Source of the DNA: Callorhinus ursinus
Taxonomy: Eukaryota > Chordata > Mammalia > Carnivora > Otariidae
DNA length: 64,000 nucleotides
Direction: 5' to 3'
NCBI RefSeq assembly: GCF_003265705.1
Contig: NW_020313159.1
Coordinates: forward strand, 706,919 to 770,918
The position numbers were made by a program, and so were the translations under genes. Positions 36,791 through 47,959 of this stretch are shown here, in pieces. Below the pieces are notes generated by a model, which had not been told where the DNA came from, made no database searches, and was given only the letters and a program-made list of their open reading frames with translations. The first letter of the stretch is position 1, and each line of letters opens with the position of its first letter.

Positions 36791-37115
36791 GTCCCTAACA
36801 GAAGTGAGAATGTGAACTTGGAGTAGTCATGTGTCAGTGAGTGGAGCCCAAGATTTTGGAGGGGGATGCAGGGTCTCTTGTCACTTGGGCATTAGGGGAC
36901 CCAAGAGTGTTGATGAAGAAAGGAAAAGGTAAGAGAAGACACTGATCTTTAATTTCTGGAGCAGATCGTGTGGGCTCTCGTTCAGTTTGCATTGTCTAGT
37001 TCAGAGCCTGACAAAGAGCATATGATGAGAGAATAAAACCATTGGCCCCCACTGGCTTCACACCTCCAAGCGCAATGCTCCAGGATGACTCCAGTAACTG
37101 AGGCTTTCATCTTTT

Positions 37116-37307
37116 TTTTTTTTTAAAGATTTCATTTATTTATTTGACAGAGAGAGACACAGTGAGAGAGGGAACACAAGCAGGGGGAGTGGGAGAGGGA
37201 GAAGCAGGCTTCCCGCAGAGCAGGGAGCCCGATGCGGGGCTCGATCCCAGGTGGGATCATGACCTGAGCTGAAGGCAGATGCTTAACGACTGAGCCACCC
37301 AGGCGCC
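37116..37307 (-). mobile_element. CAN-SINE
   Basis: Minus-strand copy with complete head (about 37289-37307), body and A-rich tail (poly-T at 37116-37124). A perfect 18-bp target-site duplication, ctgaggctttcatctttt, lies at 37098-37115 and 37308-37325. A short internal deletion is visible near 37247-37256 relative to the other copies. Confidence 0.97.
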
Positions 37308-37325
37308 CTGAGGCTTTCATCTTTT

Positions 37326-38682
37326 ACTCTTGGGAGAAAATGCTTAAATAGCCAGAGAGGAGCCAGACTCATTAGTCCAAAGGTTTTGTTTCTGTCACCA
37401 GCTCATTCATGGAAGAGAATGAGACATGGCCCTGAGAGTTTTGGGGTAGGTCCTGGTTTGAAAAAGACTGACCACCTGTTAGCTCTTGGAGCTAGAAGAT
37501 GAGGGACTGCTGTCTCAGGAAGCTGCAGAGTCTGCCTGCAAGTCGCATGCATCTTCCAGCTCTTCTTCACCCGTGTTCTCACCATCCAATGATGTGAGCC
37601 TGGCAGCAATCTTGCTCAGCGGCACCATTTACAACCGCTGTGACTTGGGGCTTAATAACTATTTGACACATGTTCCCTCTCTCACTGGCATGCTTTAGTT
37701 TCCTCTGACACCATCAGGCTAAAATGTGGAAATAGTGTGACATATGGAATCTTCCAGATCTGAAGCAAAATGCATGGTGGGGTTATTTGGTATGTTCTTA
37801 TTCATAACCTGGCCTCAGCTGTTCAAAGACAAGAGCCATTCTTGAGGAAGAGCACCGTGGATGGAGGCGGTGGCCGCGGAATGGGCTTGCCATGGGAGGG
37901 TGCCCAGTGCATGGCAGATTGTCCTTATGAAAGGGTTCCTTCGCTTTGAAGAGTTGGCAGTCTCAGAAAAATTGGAGCACCCACTGGACTGAAGTTCGCA
38001 CATTAAATAAAGTGAAAATGCAGGGAAACGCAGCGGCCAAACTGGGAACCAGGATGAGGAGAAGGAGGTGTGTGCAGCGGGGAGCAGAAGACACCAGCCG
38101 GGCAGTTCTCAGGGATGCTCCGGTCTGCCCAGTGACCGTGGCCACAAGTCCCGATGTGACTGCTCAGCCACGTCAACACAGGAAGGGGGGTGGGGCGGAT
38201 GCACACACACCCGGCAGACCACCTCCCACGCCCTACCAAGTGCCAGCACGGAGCTCACATGTTACTCCTTCCCTTACAGCCGGGGAGGGAGCCCCAGGGA
38301 CCTCTTCTGTCGTCTCAATGCCCCACAACAAAATGCAGAGGCAGAATCTGAACCCAGGTCTGTCTTGCACCAAATACCACCATTTTCAATGTTAGACCTA
38401 TCATATCAATACATTAAAGGTTAAATGTGAAAGTTGTGTCAAATTGATGGAATTATGGGTAACTCTCTTTCCAAAAGTTCTATTTAATAACAAAGGTACA
38501 TATCTTCTGATATGCCAAATGTGATAATTTTTTAATGGAAAGAACTGCTTTTTGGGAACTCAGCACTTATGCCGAGTGATTTCATTTCCAATAGTGAAAC
38601 AGAGAGTTTTTACATCTGTGGGTGTGGCCCACAGTGAAGAACTGCCATGTCCGGATGGGACGCTGAAGGCAAAGGGCTCTTC
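37326..38682. other. Unique sequence with a MIR, no gene seen
   Basis: Balanced DNA, repeat-free except for the MIR at 38225-38395. Short frames only. No splice-bounded exon candidate was found. Confidence 0.4.
38225..38395. repeat. MIR element fragment
   Basis: A ccaagtgccagcacggagc-type core and a characteristic cagaatctgaacccaggtctgtct-like segment at about 38344-38366 identify MIR. The central part is degraded, so strand is not given. Confidence 0.6.
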
Positions 38683-38703
38683 AAGATACTATGGCAGCAT
38701 GAG

Positions 38704-39218
38704 TGAAGTAAGTCAGTCAGAGAAAGACATGTATCCTATGACCTCACTGATATGAGTTCTTAATCTCAGGAAACAAACTGAGGGTTGCTGGAGTGGTGGG
38801 GGGTGGGAGGGATGGGGTGGCTGGGTGATAGACATTGGGGAGGGTATGTGCTACGGTGAGCGCTGTGAATTGTGCAAGACTGTTGAATCATAGATCTGTA
38901 CTTCTGAAACAAATAATGCAATATGTGTTTAAAAAAAAAAAGAAGAAGAAGAAGATAGCAGGAGGGGAAGAATGAAGGGGGGAAATCGGAGGGGGAGACG
39001 AACCATGAGAGATGATGGACTCTGAGAAACAAACTGAGGGTTCTGGAGGGGAGGGGGTGGGGGGATGGGTTAGCCTGGTGATGGGTATTGAGGAGGGCAC
39101 GTTCTGCACGGAGCACTGGGTGTTATGCACAAACAATGAATCATGGAACACTACATCCAAAACTAATGATGTAATGTATGGTGATTAACATAACAATAAA
39201 AAATTTTAAAGAAAAAAA
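38704..39218 (+). mobile_element. 5'-truncated carnivore L1: end of ORF2 plus whole 3' UTR
   Basis: The insertion begins inside the last codons of ORF2: about 17 residues ending EKDMYPMTSLI remain before a stop at about 38753-38755. The 3' UTR follows in two parts, separated by an internal A-run plus GAA repeats at 38931-38955, then the G-rich GAGGGGAGGGGGTGGG segment and the terminal AATAAA and A-rich tail. A 21-bp target-site duplication with one mismatch lies at 38683-38703 and 39219-39239. At 515 bp this is the second longest of the young L1 copies here. Confidence 0.96.
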
Positions 39219-39239
39219 AAGATACTACGGCAGCATGAG

Positions 39240-39769
39240 CCCAACACGAGCCTTCCAAAGCTGCACTGTTCCTTACTGTGGCCACGCGAATTCATGTCAC
39301 ATGAACTACAATCAAATAACACATAAAATGTAGCTCCTCAGTTACATTACCAACATCACAGTGGCCAGTGGTTGTCATATTAGACAGCAAACATCTAGAA
39401 CTTTCCCATTACCAAGAAAGGTTCTAGGCCAGAGCTGCCTTAGGCACTTGGCACTGGTCCTTTGCTAAGTGCTGGGAGTGTGTTGGGTGGAGCTCACTGA
39501 GGATTAGAAATCTCCATGGGCAGAGCTGCATCTGCCGTGAAGGGATGGTCATGAATCCAGTTGACCAAAACCAATAATCATGGAATGGTGGGAGCACGGC
39601 CCAGAGGCCTTGCGTGAAACATCCTGTACCTACTGCAGCTTTACTGGTAGAAATGGACACAGAATTTGAACTCTTGTCTCCTTAGTCCCCCATTCTCTCA
39701 GGGATAACCTGCAATTTATTTTTATATCAGGGTGTTTAAAATGTGTTTGTACAAAAAAATGTGTTTGTA
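39240..39769. other. Unique sequence, no gene seen
   Basis: Balanced DNA ending in a small tandem duplication of an aaatgtgtttgtacaaa-type unit at about 39738-39772, just before the ancient L1 to the right. Confidence 0.4.
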
Positions 39770-40420
39770 CACTTCAACCTCTAATTATGGCAATTATCAA
39801 AAAAGAAAGACAAGCGTTAGCAAAGATGTGGAAACACTGAAACCCTCATGCAGGGCTGGTAGGGATGTAAAATGATGCAGCCACTGAGAAAAGCAGTATG
39901 GAAGCTCCTTAACAAATTAAAAATAGAATTACCATATGACAGCAATTCTACTGCTGGGTATTTATCCAAAAGAACTGAAATCAGGATCTGGAAGGAATAT
40001 CTGCAGTCCCATGTTCACTGCAGCATTACTCACAATAGCCAAGATGTGGAAACGAACAATGTGTCTGTCGAATGCACGGAAGAAACTCCATGCACGCCTA
40101 CAGGCACGGTCCAGTCTTAAAGAAGGAAATGCTGCCACGGGACACCACCGACCAACTCCGAGGACTGGGTGAATGAAGTCACTCAGTCACAGGATGCTGA
40201 ATGCTGCATGACTTAAGTGAGGTATCTGAAGTCGTCCAACTCATAGAAGCAGAGGATGGAGTGTGGGTTACTAACCCACATAAATTCTCAGTTATGCAAG
40301 TGGGTTAAGTTGAGGACAGCCGCCGAGCACCACTGGACCTGCAGCAAACAGCGCCGTACTTTCCCTTCAACATTTGTTAGGAGGGTCATGTTCGTACCAC
40401 AAGAAAATAAAATGTAACTG
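39770..40420 (+). mobile_element. Old L1 3' end (ORF2 C-terminal region and 3' UTR)
   Basis: From about 39785 the plus strand follows the last part of an old L1 ORF2, including segments such as ccatatgacagcaattctac (39923-39942) and attactcacaatagccaag (40025-40043), and then a 3' UTR that ends in acaagaaaataaaatg near 40398-40413. Stops in all frames. It is diverged but less so than the 20-25 kb element, which suggests an intermediate age. Confidence 0.8.
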
Positions 40421-41100
40421 TGCTGTGACACTGTCTTTGGTGGATGTCCAGGCAGGGGCACCTTGCCCAGGAAGGAGCAGGTGGCTACGTGCCGTCTATA
40501 GATGACATGTGGGTCCTCCGTGCAGGGAGCCGGCAGCACACGAACGCTGAGTAAGTACCGAACGCTGAGGGAGTACGTGAGCCAGGTACAGGAAAGTCTC
40601 ACAACAGAACATGAACCCTCATCAAGTTCCAGGCGCCGACCCCAAGGGACTCCTTCCTTGTGTATTTTCTCTGGGCGCTCCCTCGAAGGTTCTGTCTGGC
40701 TTGCTAGTTTGCAATATCGATGCCCAGGGTTTAGCGGACTTAGCCACAGGCTTCTCTTCAAAGCCCAGGAGCAGAGTTTTTCTTTCCCTTCTTAGCATTA
40801 GTATTAAATTTTAGGTCTGTGTTCAGAGAAAACTCTCTCTTGCTGTTGAGATGCAGGGTCATATTCAGCTGATTACCAAACATTAAAATATCTGATTTGA
40901 ACGACTGAAGAAGGCTGGAGATTCTCAGTGTTACTGTGACACTGGGAACACTGGTCACTAGACTCAGCCCCTATGGTGGGGCTGCTGGAGCGCCTTCAGA
41001 GAGCAGTCCTGTCCGTGACACTGCACCCAAGACCCCCAGACGCCAACGCATGGGTTCTGCTAGGACAAGGAATCTCCAGAGGTGGGCTCCCGACATGAGG
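40421..41100. other. Unique sequence, no gene seen
   Basis: Balanced, repeat-free DNA between an old L1 end and the TG-rich array. A small direct repeat cgaacgctgag occurs twice within 24 bases near 40539-40570. Confidence 0.4.
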
Positions 41101-41527
41101 TGTGTGTGCATGTGTGGGTGTGCGTACAGATGTGTGTGTATGTATGTGTGAATATATGTGTGAGTATGTGCAGGTATGTGTGTATGTGTGTACATGTGCA
41201 TAGAAATGTGTGTATATACACATGTGCATTGTGCATGTATATAAATGTATATATGCATGTTTATGTATCTGAATGTACATGCATGTGGGTGTGCATGTGT
41301 ATGTGTGTACATGTAGGGTGTGTATGCACACACACACGGGCATCAATGTAGGGGTGTCCATATGCATATATGTCTATGCACACATGTGCATGTGCATATG
41401 TGTAGGTGCGCGCACGTGTGCATGCATGTGCATGTGTGCGGGTGCGTGCATGTGTGCACATATGCAGTTGTGTACGTACACAAAAGCTTGCATGTATGCA
41501 TGTGTGTGTGTGTGCATGCACATGTGT
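41101..41527 (+). repeat. TG-rich complex microsatellite, 427 bp
   Basis: The whole stretch is alternating purine-pyrimidine sequence built from TG, CATG, TATG and GCATG units, with no interruption longer than a few bases. Long frames on both strands (for example rich in Cys, Met and Val or in His and Thr) are by-products of the repeat. Such alternation favours Z-DNA and makes the locus prone to length change. Confidence 0.95.
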
Positions 41528-44265
41528 CCTTTCCAAGGACTGTGACCAGGAACCCCTGCCCCAGCTGGTCCCCATTCCCTGCCAGAGCTGGCGAGCACCC
41601 AGGAACCTTTCTAACCGCCACATTCAGGCCTCTGCGGGATGGGCTTGGCTTGCTGCTCCCACAGCCAAACCCAGAGCCACGCCTGTGGGCACCAGTCACA
41701 GTTGCATCTTGACTGGGGACCCTCCAAGACAGACGAGAGCAGTGAAGGGACTGCAGACACTGCTGGGTTCTGGGGGTGGTGGTGCAGAAATGGCAGCTCT
41801 ATGGCAGACATGGCACTGGGGAAACGATGTGTGCCCTCAGTCTGGCTCTGGCTGGTACCCCACCTAAGGAGGAGACCACCCTCCCCCAGGCAGAGCTCCT
41901 GGACCTGCCCCACGCCAGGCACCCATCCAGCAGGCTTCTACCCTTGTTGTTGACAAGGTGGGCTTCATCAATCTTTATCCCTTTTCCACACGTCTCAGGA
42001 GCCCTGCCATCTTCCTGAGGCTGGACCACGTTATTGCCCAGCATGGGGGCAGCCTCCTTGTGCCCCACCCACCAAGAACTATGCACTTCCTGTTCCCCTG
42101 GACCATGCTCCCGAGCTCCCACTGAACATCAAGACCACTGACTCACAGGACCGGGTTTAGAAAACACACAACGCTTCCCAAAAACAAAAAGGAAAGAGAG
42201 CGTCAGGGAACAGCAGTGTGTCTGGGAGGGAGGAGGTTGGGCCAGGGAGGAGGGGCCCATCGGTGCCTTCAGGGAGACCTGGCTCACCTGCAGAAGATGC
42301 CTGACCCCACCACGGCCTCTCCTACTCGCCCACGCTCATTCCGGGCTCCACACACAGTTCTGGGCTCTACATGATGCCCTTGGAGGGACATTTCTGTGGA
42401 GGAAAAGCAGAGAGTATATCTCCCCTCAGGGAGCTGAAGCCACACCGGAGCTCAAGTAAGCGTGGGATGTGTGGGCCACCTTAGCCGTGGTAATAGCGGC
42501 AGCAGGACGCTGGGCCAGCCAGCCGCCGGCCACCATGGGCAGTTCCCTCTCTGCACCCACCTGGTCATACATGGGGTCTATCTGCCCCAACACGGTGTAC
42601 ACACCTTGAGGGCACAGGTACGCCTGTATCTTATTCAAGGTGGCATCTCGCAGCCTGTGATGGTCACTGCAGCCCCCCCTACAGACAGGGGCAGAAGGAC
42701 CAGCTGCTGAATGAGGGCCATGGGCCCAATTTCCTCAAGTCTAATCTGCAATTCTGACCTAGCTCTTGGGAACCACCGCGTGCGGGAGGTGGTGCTCTGA
42801 CCATGCTCCGGGGCATCAGGCGGCATCCAGCGTTCTCAGAAGTGGGAGTCGGGACGGTGCGGCTGCAGCACGCCTTTTGGGGAACCTGCCCTGTTCTCAT
42901 GGACATAATGTGAGCTCCCTCAGTGTAGGATTAAGGACCGTATGAGACAATTTCAAACAGCCTTTCAGTGCAAAGAGTCTAATGGTCTTCACCACATTTG
43001 GGTGAGATCACAATTAGCTATCCCTCCAAGTGCATGCTGGCTGTCTGGGTCACCCACCAGTGGCCGAGGGACACAGTGTCCCAAGAAAGAGAGTGGAATT
43101 ACAGGCAAGTCCAGAGCTCCGGCCAGAGCGCCGGCTCCAGTGGGCGGGGACTCAGAACCCCGCGGCATGTGCTCCGACAGAGGTGGGCTCCGCTGTTCCC
43201 CGCCCCATGCAGTAACTCAGGAATGCACCCGCTGTCGTCTGCTGTGGGATCGCTAGGAAGCATGCAGCAATTACAATGCTGAAGAGGGAACCCCGCTTTC
43301 TCAGGGGTCCTCACAGGCCCAGGGGATGGACCTGAACCTAACTTCGACAAAAGTTAGTTGTGACAGATCCTGTAGGGCAACACGATGGCAACCAGTGGCC
43401 TTTTCCAGAGACGGCGTTCTCCCTGTCAGCCCAGCAAATAGTCACTGCCAGGGGCCCCCAGCTCCACGGTCAGGAGGGCTCAGGGAAGGCAGGACCACGG
43501 CTAAGCAGGGCCTCGGTGTTCGCCCCTCAGCCCACTGGGAGCTCCAGCTTTGCTACAGTGGCTGGCTGCAGGCTGGCCGGTCAGCCGGGCTGCGTCCTGA
43601 GATGCGGCTCCTCGGGGCAGCACTTCCGGAGACCTGCCCGTCTGGGCTGAGTTGGGACGGGTGACCGGGGACTGCAAATCCAGCAGCGCGCACGAACAGA
43701 GGCCCTGGAGCGACACGGCGCCACATCCACGAGGGTGCTGCGCACCCATGAGAGGCAGCTGCGGCTTCCCAGCCCCAGACCCCAGCGGCTGTGAGGTCAC
43801 CAGAGCATCCCACACACACAGCTCAGCTCAGCATGTCTCAACCCCAACTCACCGCCCCTCCCCAAGCTGCGCCCCCTGCTCTGACAGGGGACCCGGCACC
43901 CCCAGCCTCAGAAAGGATGCAGAGAGAACTAGCTCCTCCCTCCCCGCCTCGAGTGGCCGGTGTTACCCAGGCTTCCTCTTGGACACCCTGAACCCTGTGC
44001 TGCCCTTCTCTTCCCAATGGAACCACGTGGTCACTGCAACCCTAACGTGGCCCTCAGCGTCCACCCTTCACTCCCGAAGTCAGAGCCACCTCCACGGGCC
44101 ACCAGCATCTCGTTCCCCCCACGCGCGTGGCCCATGAGTGTGGCTGTGCGCCCGGCCAGCCACGGGCAGTGGGACCAAGGGGGTACAGCCATGCCTGCAC
44201 TCTGTGGCCTCACACGCCCTCCACACTCTTAAAAGTATCGAGGCTCCGAAGAGCTTTTGTTTCTA
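41528..44265. other. GC-rich unique sequence, no gene supported
   Basis: Contains the weak candidate exon at 42561-42678 (listed separately). Overlapping open frames on both strands are expected at this GC content. Two minus-strand frames at 41799-42122 and 42426-42638 have a more even amino-acid mix than most, but no domain was recognised. Confidence 0.4.
42561..42678 (-). other. Weak candidate internal exon, 118 nt
   Basis: On the minus strand a pyrimidine-rich tract (ccttctgcccctgtctgtag) ends in AG just before 42678, and the segment ends with gaccag followed by gtgggt, a good donor, at 42561/42560. Between them one frame is open for 39 codons with a balanced composition (including NKIQAYLCPQGVYTVLGQID). 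The frame stays open past the donor to a stop near 42426, so a chance origin is possible. I do not recognise the protein. No partner exon was found. Confidence 0.2.
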
Positions 44266-44339
44266 GGAAGCATTTGCGGTATGAAGTTGAAGAGAAACAA
44301 AAACCATCTGACTTGCCCAAGGAGGCTGGACTTGCGACT
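44266..44339 (+). repeat. 74-bp segment identical to 47544-47617, copy A
   Basis: All 74 bases are identical to the segment 3278 bp downstream, in the same orientation, while the flanks on both sides are unrelated. Immediately before it the sequence ttttgtttctag resembles a splice acceptor. No poly-A tail and no target-site duplication are seen. One reading frame is open through both copies (including EVEEKQKPSDLPKEAG), but that is required by identity and does not show coding. Local sequence left of the copy (aagtatcgaggctccgaagagc) looks old and diverged, so copy A is more likely to be the insertion. Confidence 0.95.
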
Positions 44340-47300
44340 CCTCATCCGGTCACCCTTGTCATCATAGAACCTCCACTTTCTGCTAGAAACGCGACATGTC
44401 ACTTCCGCGAGTAGCCCCCTCAAAGCGGCCTCGTCTATTCTCCCACCAGTGATTCGGGGGTGGTGACCACGCGGCCGTCTCCCAGACGTCCAGGCTCGCG
44501 GCCACCACCTGCCTGCCCTGCAGCTTGCTAGCTCCCCTCCCCAGGCACACAGCCCACATGTCCCCCCGGGACCCCGCTGCCCCTGAAACCAACAGCACCG
44601 CCCAGAGACAGGGGCCAGGAGCTCGGGCCCTGAGCCCCGCCAGGCGCTGTCGGTTGAGGGACCGAGGCCACGAGGGGTGGTGGAGTCCTGCTGTCCGCCA
44701 GCATCAGGAGGTCACCCATTGGCATGGAGAGGACCACACTTAGTGGACCCCGGTTCTGGTGAGCTGGGGAAAGTGCAGTTTGCAGCAGAGCTTTGTGGTC
44801 GTTACACCCACTTCCCAGATGTGCACTCGAGAACAACAGATGGTGGCTGGAGGGGCTGTGTGGGGGCTCTGGTCCAGGGAGGAGGCAGCCCCTCGAGCAG
44901 GCCCAGCAGGGAAGGGGGGAAGCTTTTCACGGGAAAACCGAGATTGGCAGGGATTTCGTGCAGGTGGAGAAAATCAAACCAGCAGAGCATGTTGCAAGGA
45001 ACAGTGATGGGAAAGGATGAACAGCCTCCTTTGCTCCCCGAGAGTCCACCCGGTTCCGCCCGCATGTCCAGTGAGCATGTGAGGCCCAGTGAGCCCTCCC
45101 TGCAGCATCTCCGAGCCCCAGAGCCTCTGTGAGCAGTGGCACTGACAGGCCTACCCTCAGACCCAGGACGGGGTAGTGGGCGTGACGGCAGGAGGTGGCC
45201 TCGGGGCCTGCAGCACCCAGGGAGCGGCACAGGAAGAGCCTCGCTGCCTTCTAGAAGGTTCTGCATCCTGGTTACAGGTGTGCATCCCAGCTCAGAGTGT
45301 CAGCCCCGGGGTCCTGACGGGTGATCTGCTAGGAGTGAGATCCCCAATCTGCCTCCTCCAGCTGCCTGCAGACCTAGGAGCGCCTGACGCCCCACCCTGG
45401 ACCCTGGCCTCCAGTGGGTGTGATGTCGTCTGTCGGGGCAGGAGCAACGCCAGGGGCCACCTAGCTTCCCCCCTTGCTCGTGTTCTAGGACCCTCGCTGC
45501 CCCCCATCTGGGCTCAGCTGGAGCTCTCGCAGGCTCCACAACGGTCTGTCTGCTCTCAGAGGCTCCTGTCAAGAAGAAAAATCACTAAGACACCAACTCC
45601 TGTCAAATCACAGCCGAGCTGTGGGCCGCTGAGAGCCACCAGGAGAGCAGCCAGCCAGAACTGGTTTCCGGGAACCTCCGACTGGCAGCTCCTGCCGCGA
45701 GCTTGAGCGAGGGCCGCGGAGGGGGTGAGCCCCAGGGCCCGTCAACAGGAGCAGGAAGCAGACACCAGGGAGAGAGGGCCGTGGAGCCAGCCGATGGGCA
45801 GACTCCCCTCGGCAGAGCGTTGAGTGCCGCCCCAGGCCGCCCTGCGCCCAAGTCCTGAGCTCTCTCAGTCCACAGCCAGTGAACAGGCTGAAGCAAAGCC
45901 CCGTGCAGTCGGCTCGCAGACGAGTGCGTGCCCTTTCCCGCCCCCCACGCCTGCTCTGCTCCCTGCTTCCCGGCCTCGGAGTCCCGGGCTCAGGGCAGGC
46001 CTTGTAGCCCCCAATGCGGAGGGAAAGCTGACCTCCCAGCAAGAGGACACGCAAGACAGCAGGAGAGGGAAGTCCGTCATTTCTCAGAGTAACATGGTGA
46101 AGGAGCAGCTACTCCCCACCTCCAAAACTTACTCGGGGATGTGCAAAAACCAACTTTTCTGCTCTTGTAAAGTAACCAAACCAGTCAGCTGAAGTCTCTC
46201 CAGCTGGCTTACGCCTCATGGGAGACTTTAGAGATCTTCCTCCCAGGAAGACACTCAGGAAAAAAAAAAAAAAGTAAGATCCAGCCAGTCCTTAGGGAGA
46301 AAGATTTCTTCAATCAGCAGGAAAAATATTGCTTATGTGCAGCATGAAGCCACAGAGACTAAGAACACTTCAAGTTATGTTTCCATACCATTTCACACAT
46401 GCCTATTTTTGTCCCAAGGCAAGGATTCTGACATATCTGTATACAAATGAGACACTTTTAATTATTTACATGTAACCCAGATGCCAAGGCCCACAGACAG
46501 CAACCAAGGGTTTGCAACCTTGAGAATCGGGCACAGGCTGCTGGCTGCAGCTGCCCCAGGCCATTTGCACGAGGGCCTGCTGCACTGAGGGCAAGCCGCA
46601 GGTGTGGGGACGTCACGCTGGAGGATTCAACACAAAGGAACAGAGGCCGAGGCTGCTTTAGTTTGAGTTTCCACATGAAATGAGGAGGTGGCCACAGTGG
46701 TGTGTCAGAGGTGACCCCAGGGAGCACCCTGGCTGGGGCTGGGGGACATGACGCCAGGAAGAGATGCTGGTGAAGGTACATGAATGAGCACCCGGTAGTG
46801 CATCCTGATGCACGTCCCGTGAGGCTGCAGAACGTGCCTCAGACCATCCCTCACTCTCTGGGGGCCTCTGTGAGGAAGCTAATGCCTGAGCAGCACTGGC
46901 CATCCTTGGGCACCGGACAGATGTCTTTGTTGAGCAGAGAGAAGCCAGGACCTGCCTGGGAGAGCTGCAGGTGGGCCCGGCGGGCTGTGGGGACGTGGGC
47001 AGGGCTATGCGTCTGTTGCGGAGTTCTTCCCAGATGGGCTGAAAAGCTCCATCAACTCGACGGCACCATGGACATGGTGGAGTGGGGGGCTCCAAGGATC
47101 CTGTCCCCACAATGAAGTAACAGTTAAGGTGACAAAAATGGACAGAATCAACTCTTCAGAATACTGGGGTCTAGTGGCAAAAGCATACAGCAACCAAGGG
47201 AATGGTCGAAGAAGAAAGCGACCGCTACATTTTGGTAGAAGGTGTTGCAGCGTTTCGCTTCCCACCTGTTACCCCCCCCCCCCCAGCTCAGCAGTGGCTG

Positions 47301-47543
47301 CAAGGACAGTGGCCTGCATCCCTGGTGTGGCTTGCTGGTACCAGGGGGTAATACGGACTTGGGTCTCGAGAAGTGGTTGTGTGTTTGCCGTGTCTGGTGG
47401 TTCCCTGAGGGACCAGTGCAGACGGTAAGCTTTGTTTTCCATCTCTGGGCTGGACTGGCTTTCTGGGAGGCATCTGTTGGAAACACTGCTCCACCTGGAG
47501 CAAGAGATGGTGGAAAGCCAAGCAGCAGAGACCCAAAAGCTGG
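44340..47543. other. GC-rich unique sequence, no gene supported
   Basis: Open frames of 100-180 codons overlap on both strands throughout 44.5-46.1 kb with no recognisable domain. An A-run at 46261-46274 and an AT-richer patch at 46090-46460 are the only compositional breaks. A C-run lies at 47271-47284. Confidence 0.4.
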
Positions 47544-47617
47544 GGAAGCATTTGCGGTATGAAGTTGAAGAGAAACAAAAACCATCTGACTTGCCCAAGG
47601 AGGCTGGACTTGCGACT
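47544..47617 (+). repeat. 74-bp segment identical to 44266-44339, copy B
   Basis: Second copy of the exact repeat. Here the segment continues smoothly into its surroundings in composition (purine-rich, gctgggg before and tggggaaggagg after), so this is the likelier source copy. The surrounding 47120-47960 has long open frames on both strands (228 codons on the minus strand, 47148-47834) but no recognised domain. Confidence 0.95.
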
Positions 47618-47959
47618 TGGGGAAGGAGGAGGCTAAGAGGAAGATTTCGGGGAAGATAAAGGTTTTGAAGGGCTGTTGTATACCCCAGGGAATTTGGAGT
47701 ATGACACGCATGGGTAGGGCCAATATGCACTCAGAGAAGAGCTGGGGGGACTCCAGGCTTGTGCCTCTGGCGGACCTTTGGGCTCCAAACACCAGGAAGT
47801 GGAGGCGAAGGCAGAGTTCTGGGTGGCTGGGCACGGTGTTGAAAGAGTGACCAGCTCAGAGCCAGTCTGCAAAGGCTGGGAGAGTTCTTTTCCCCTCCTG
47901 GCTCCAAGCATTTAAGGAAACCTCTTTTGGGTTACTGGCTGACCACAGAGATTATGGCC
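47618..47959. other. Unassigned sequence before the ancient L1
   Basis: Purine-rich, GC-balanced DNA leading into the old L1. It may be the degraded 5' part of that element, but I could not match it with confidence. Confidence 0.35.

Noticed and set aside
41082..41867. Cys/Val/Met-rich and His/Thr-rich open frames on both strands
   Set aside because: They are translations of the TG-rich array, not proteins.
44266..47617. The 74-bp repeat as a two-unit CRISPR-like or tandem array
   Set aside because: Only two copies 3.3 kb apart, no spacer periodicity, and a eukaryotic context.
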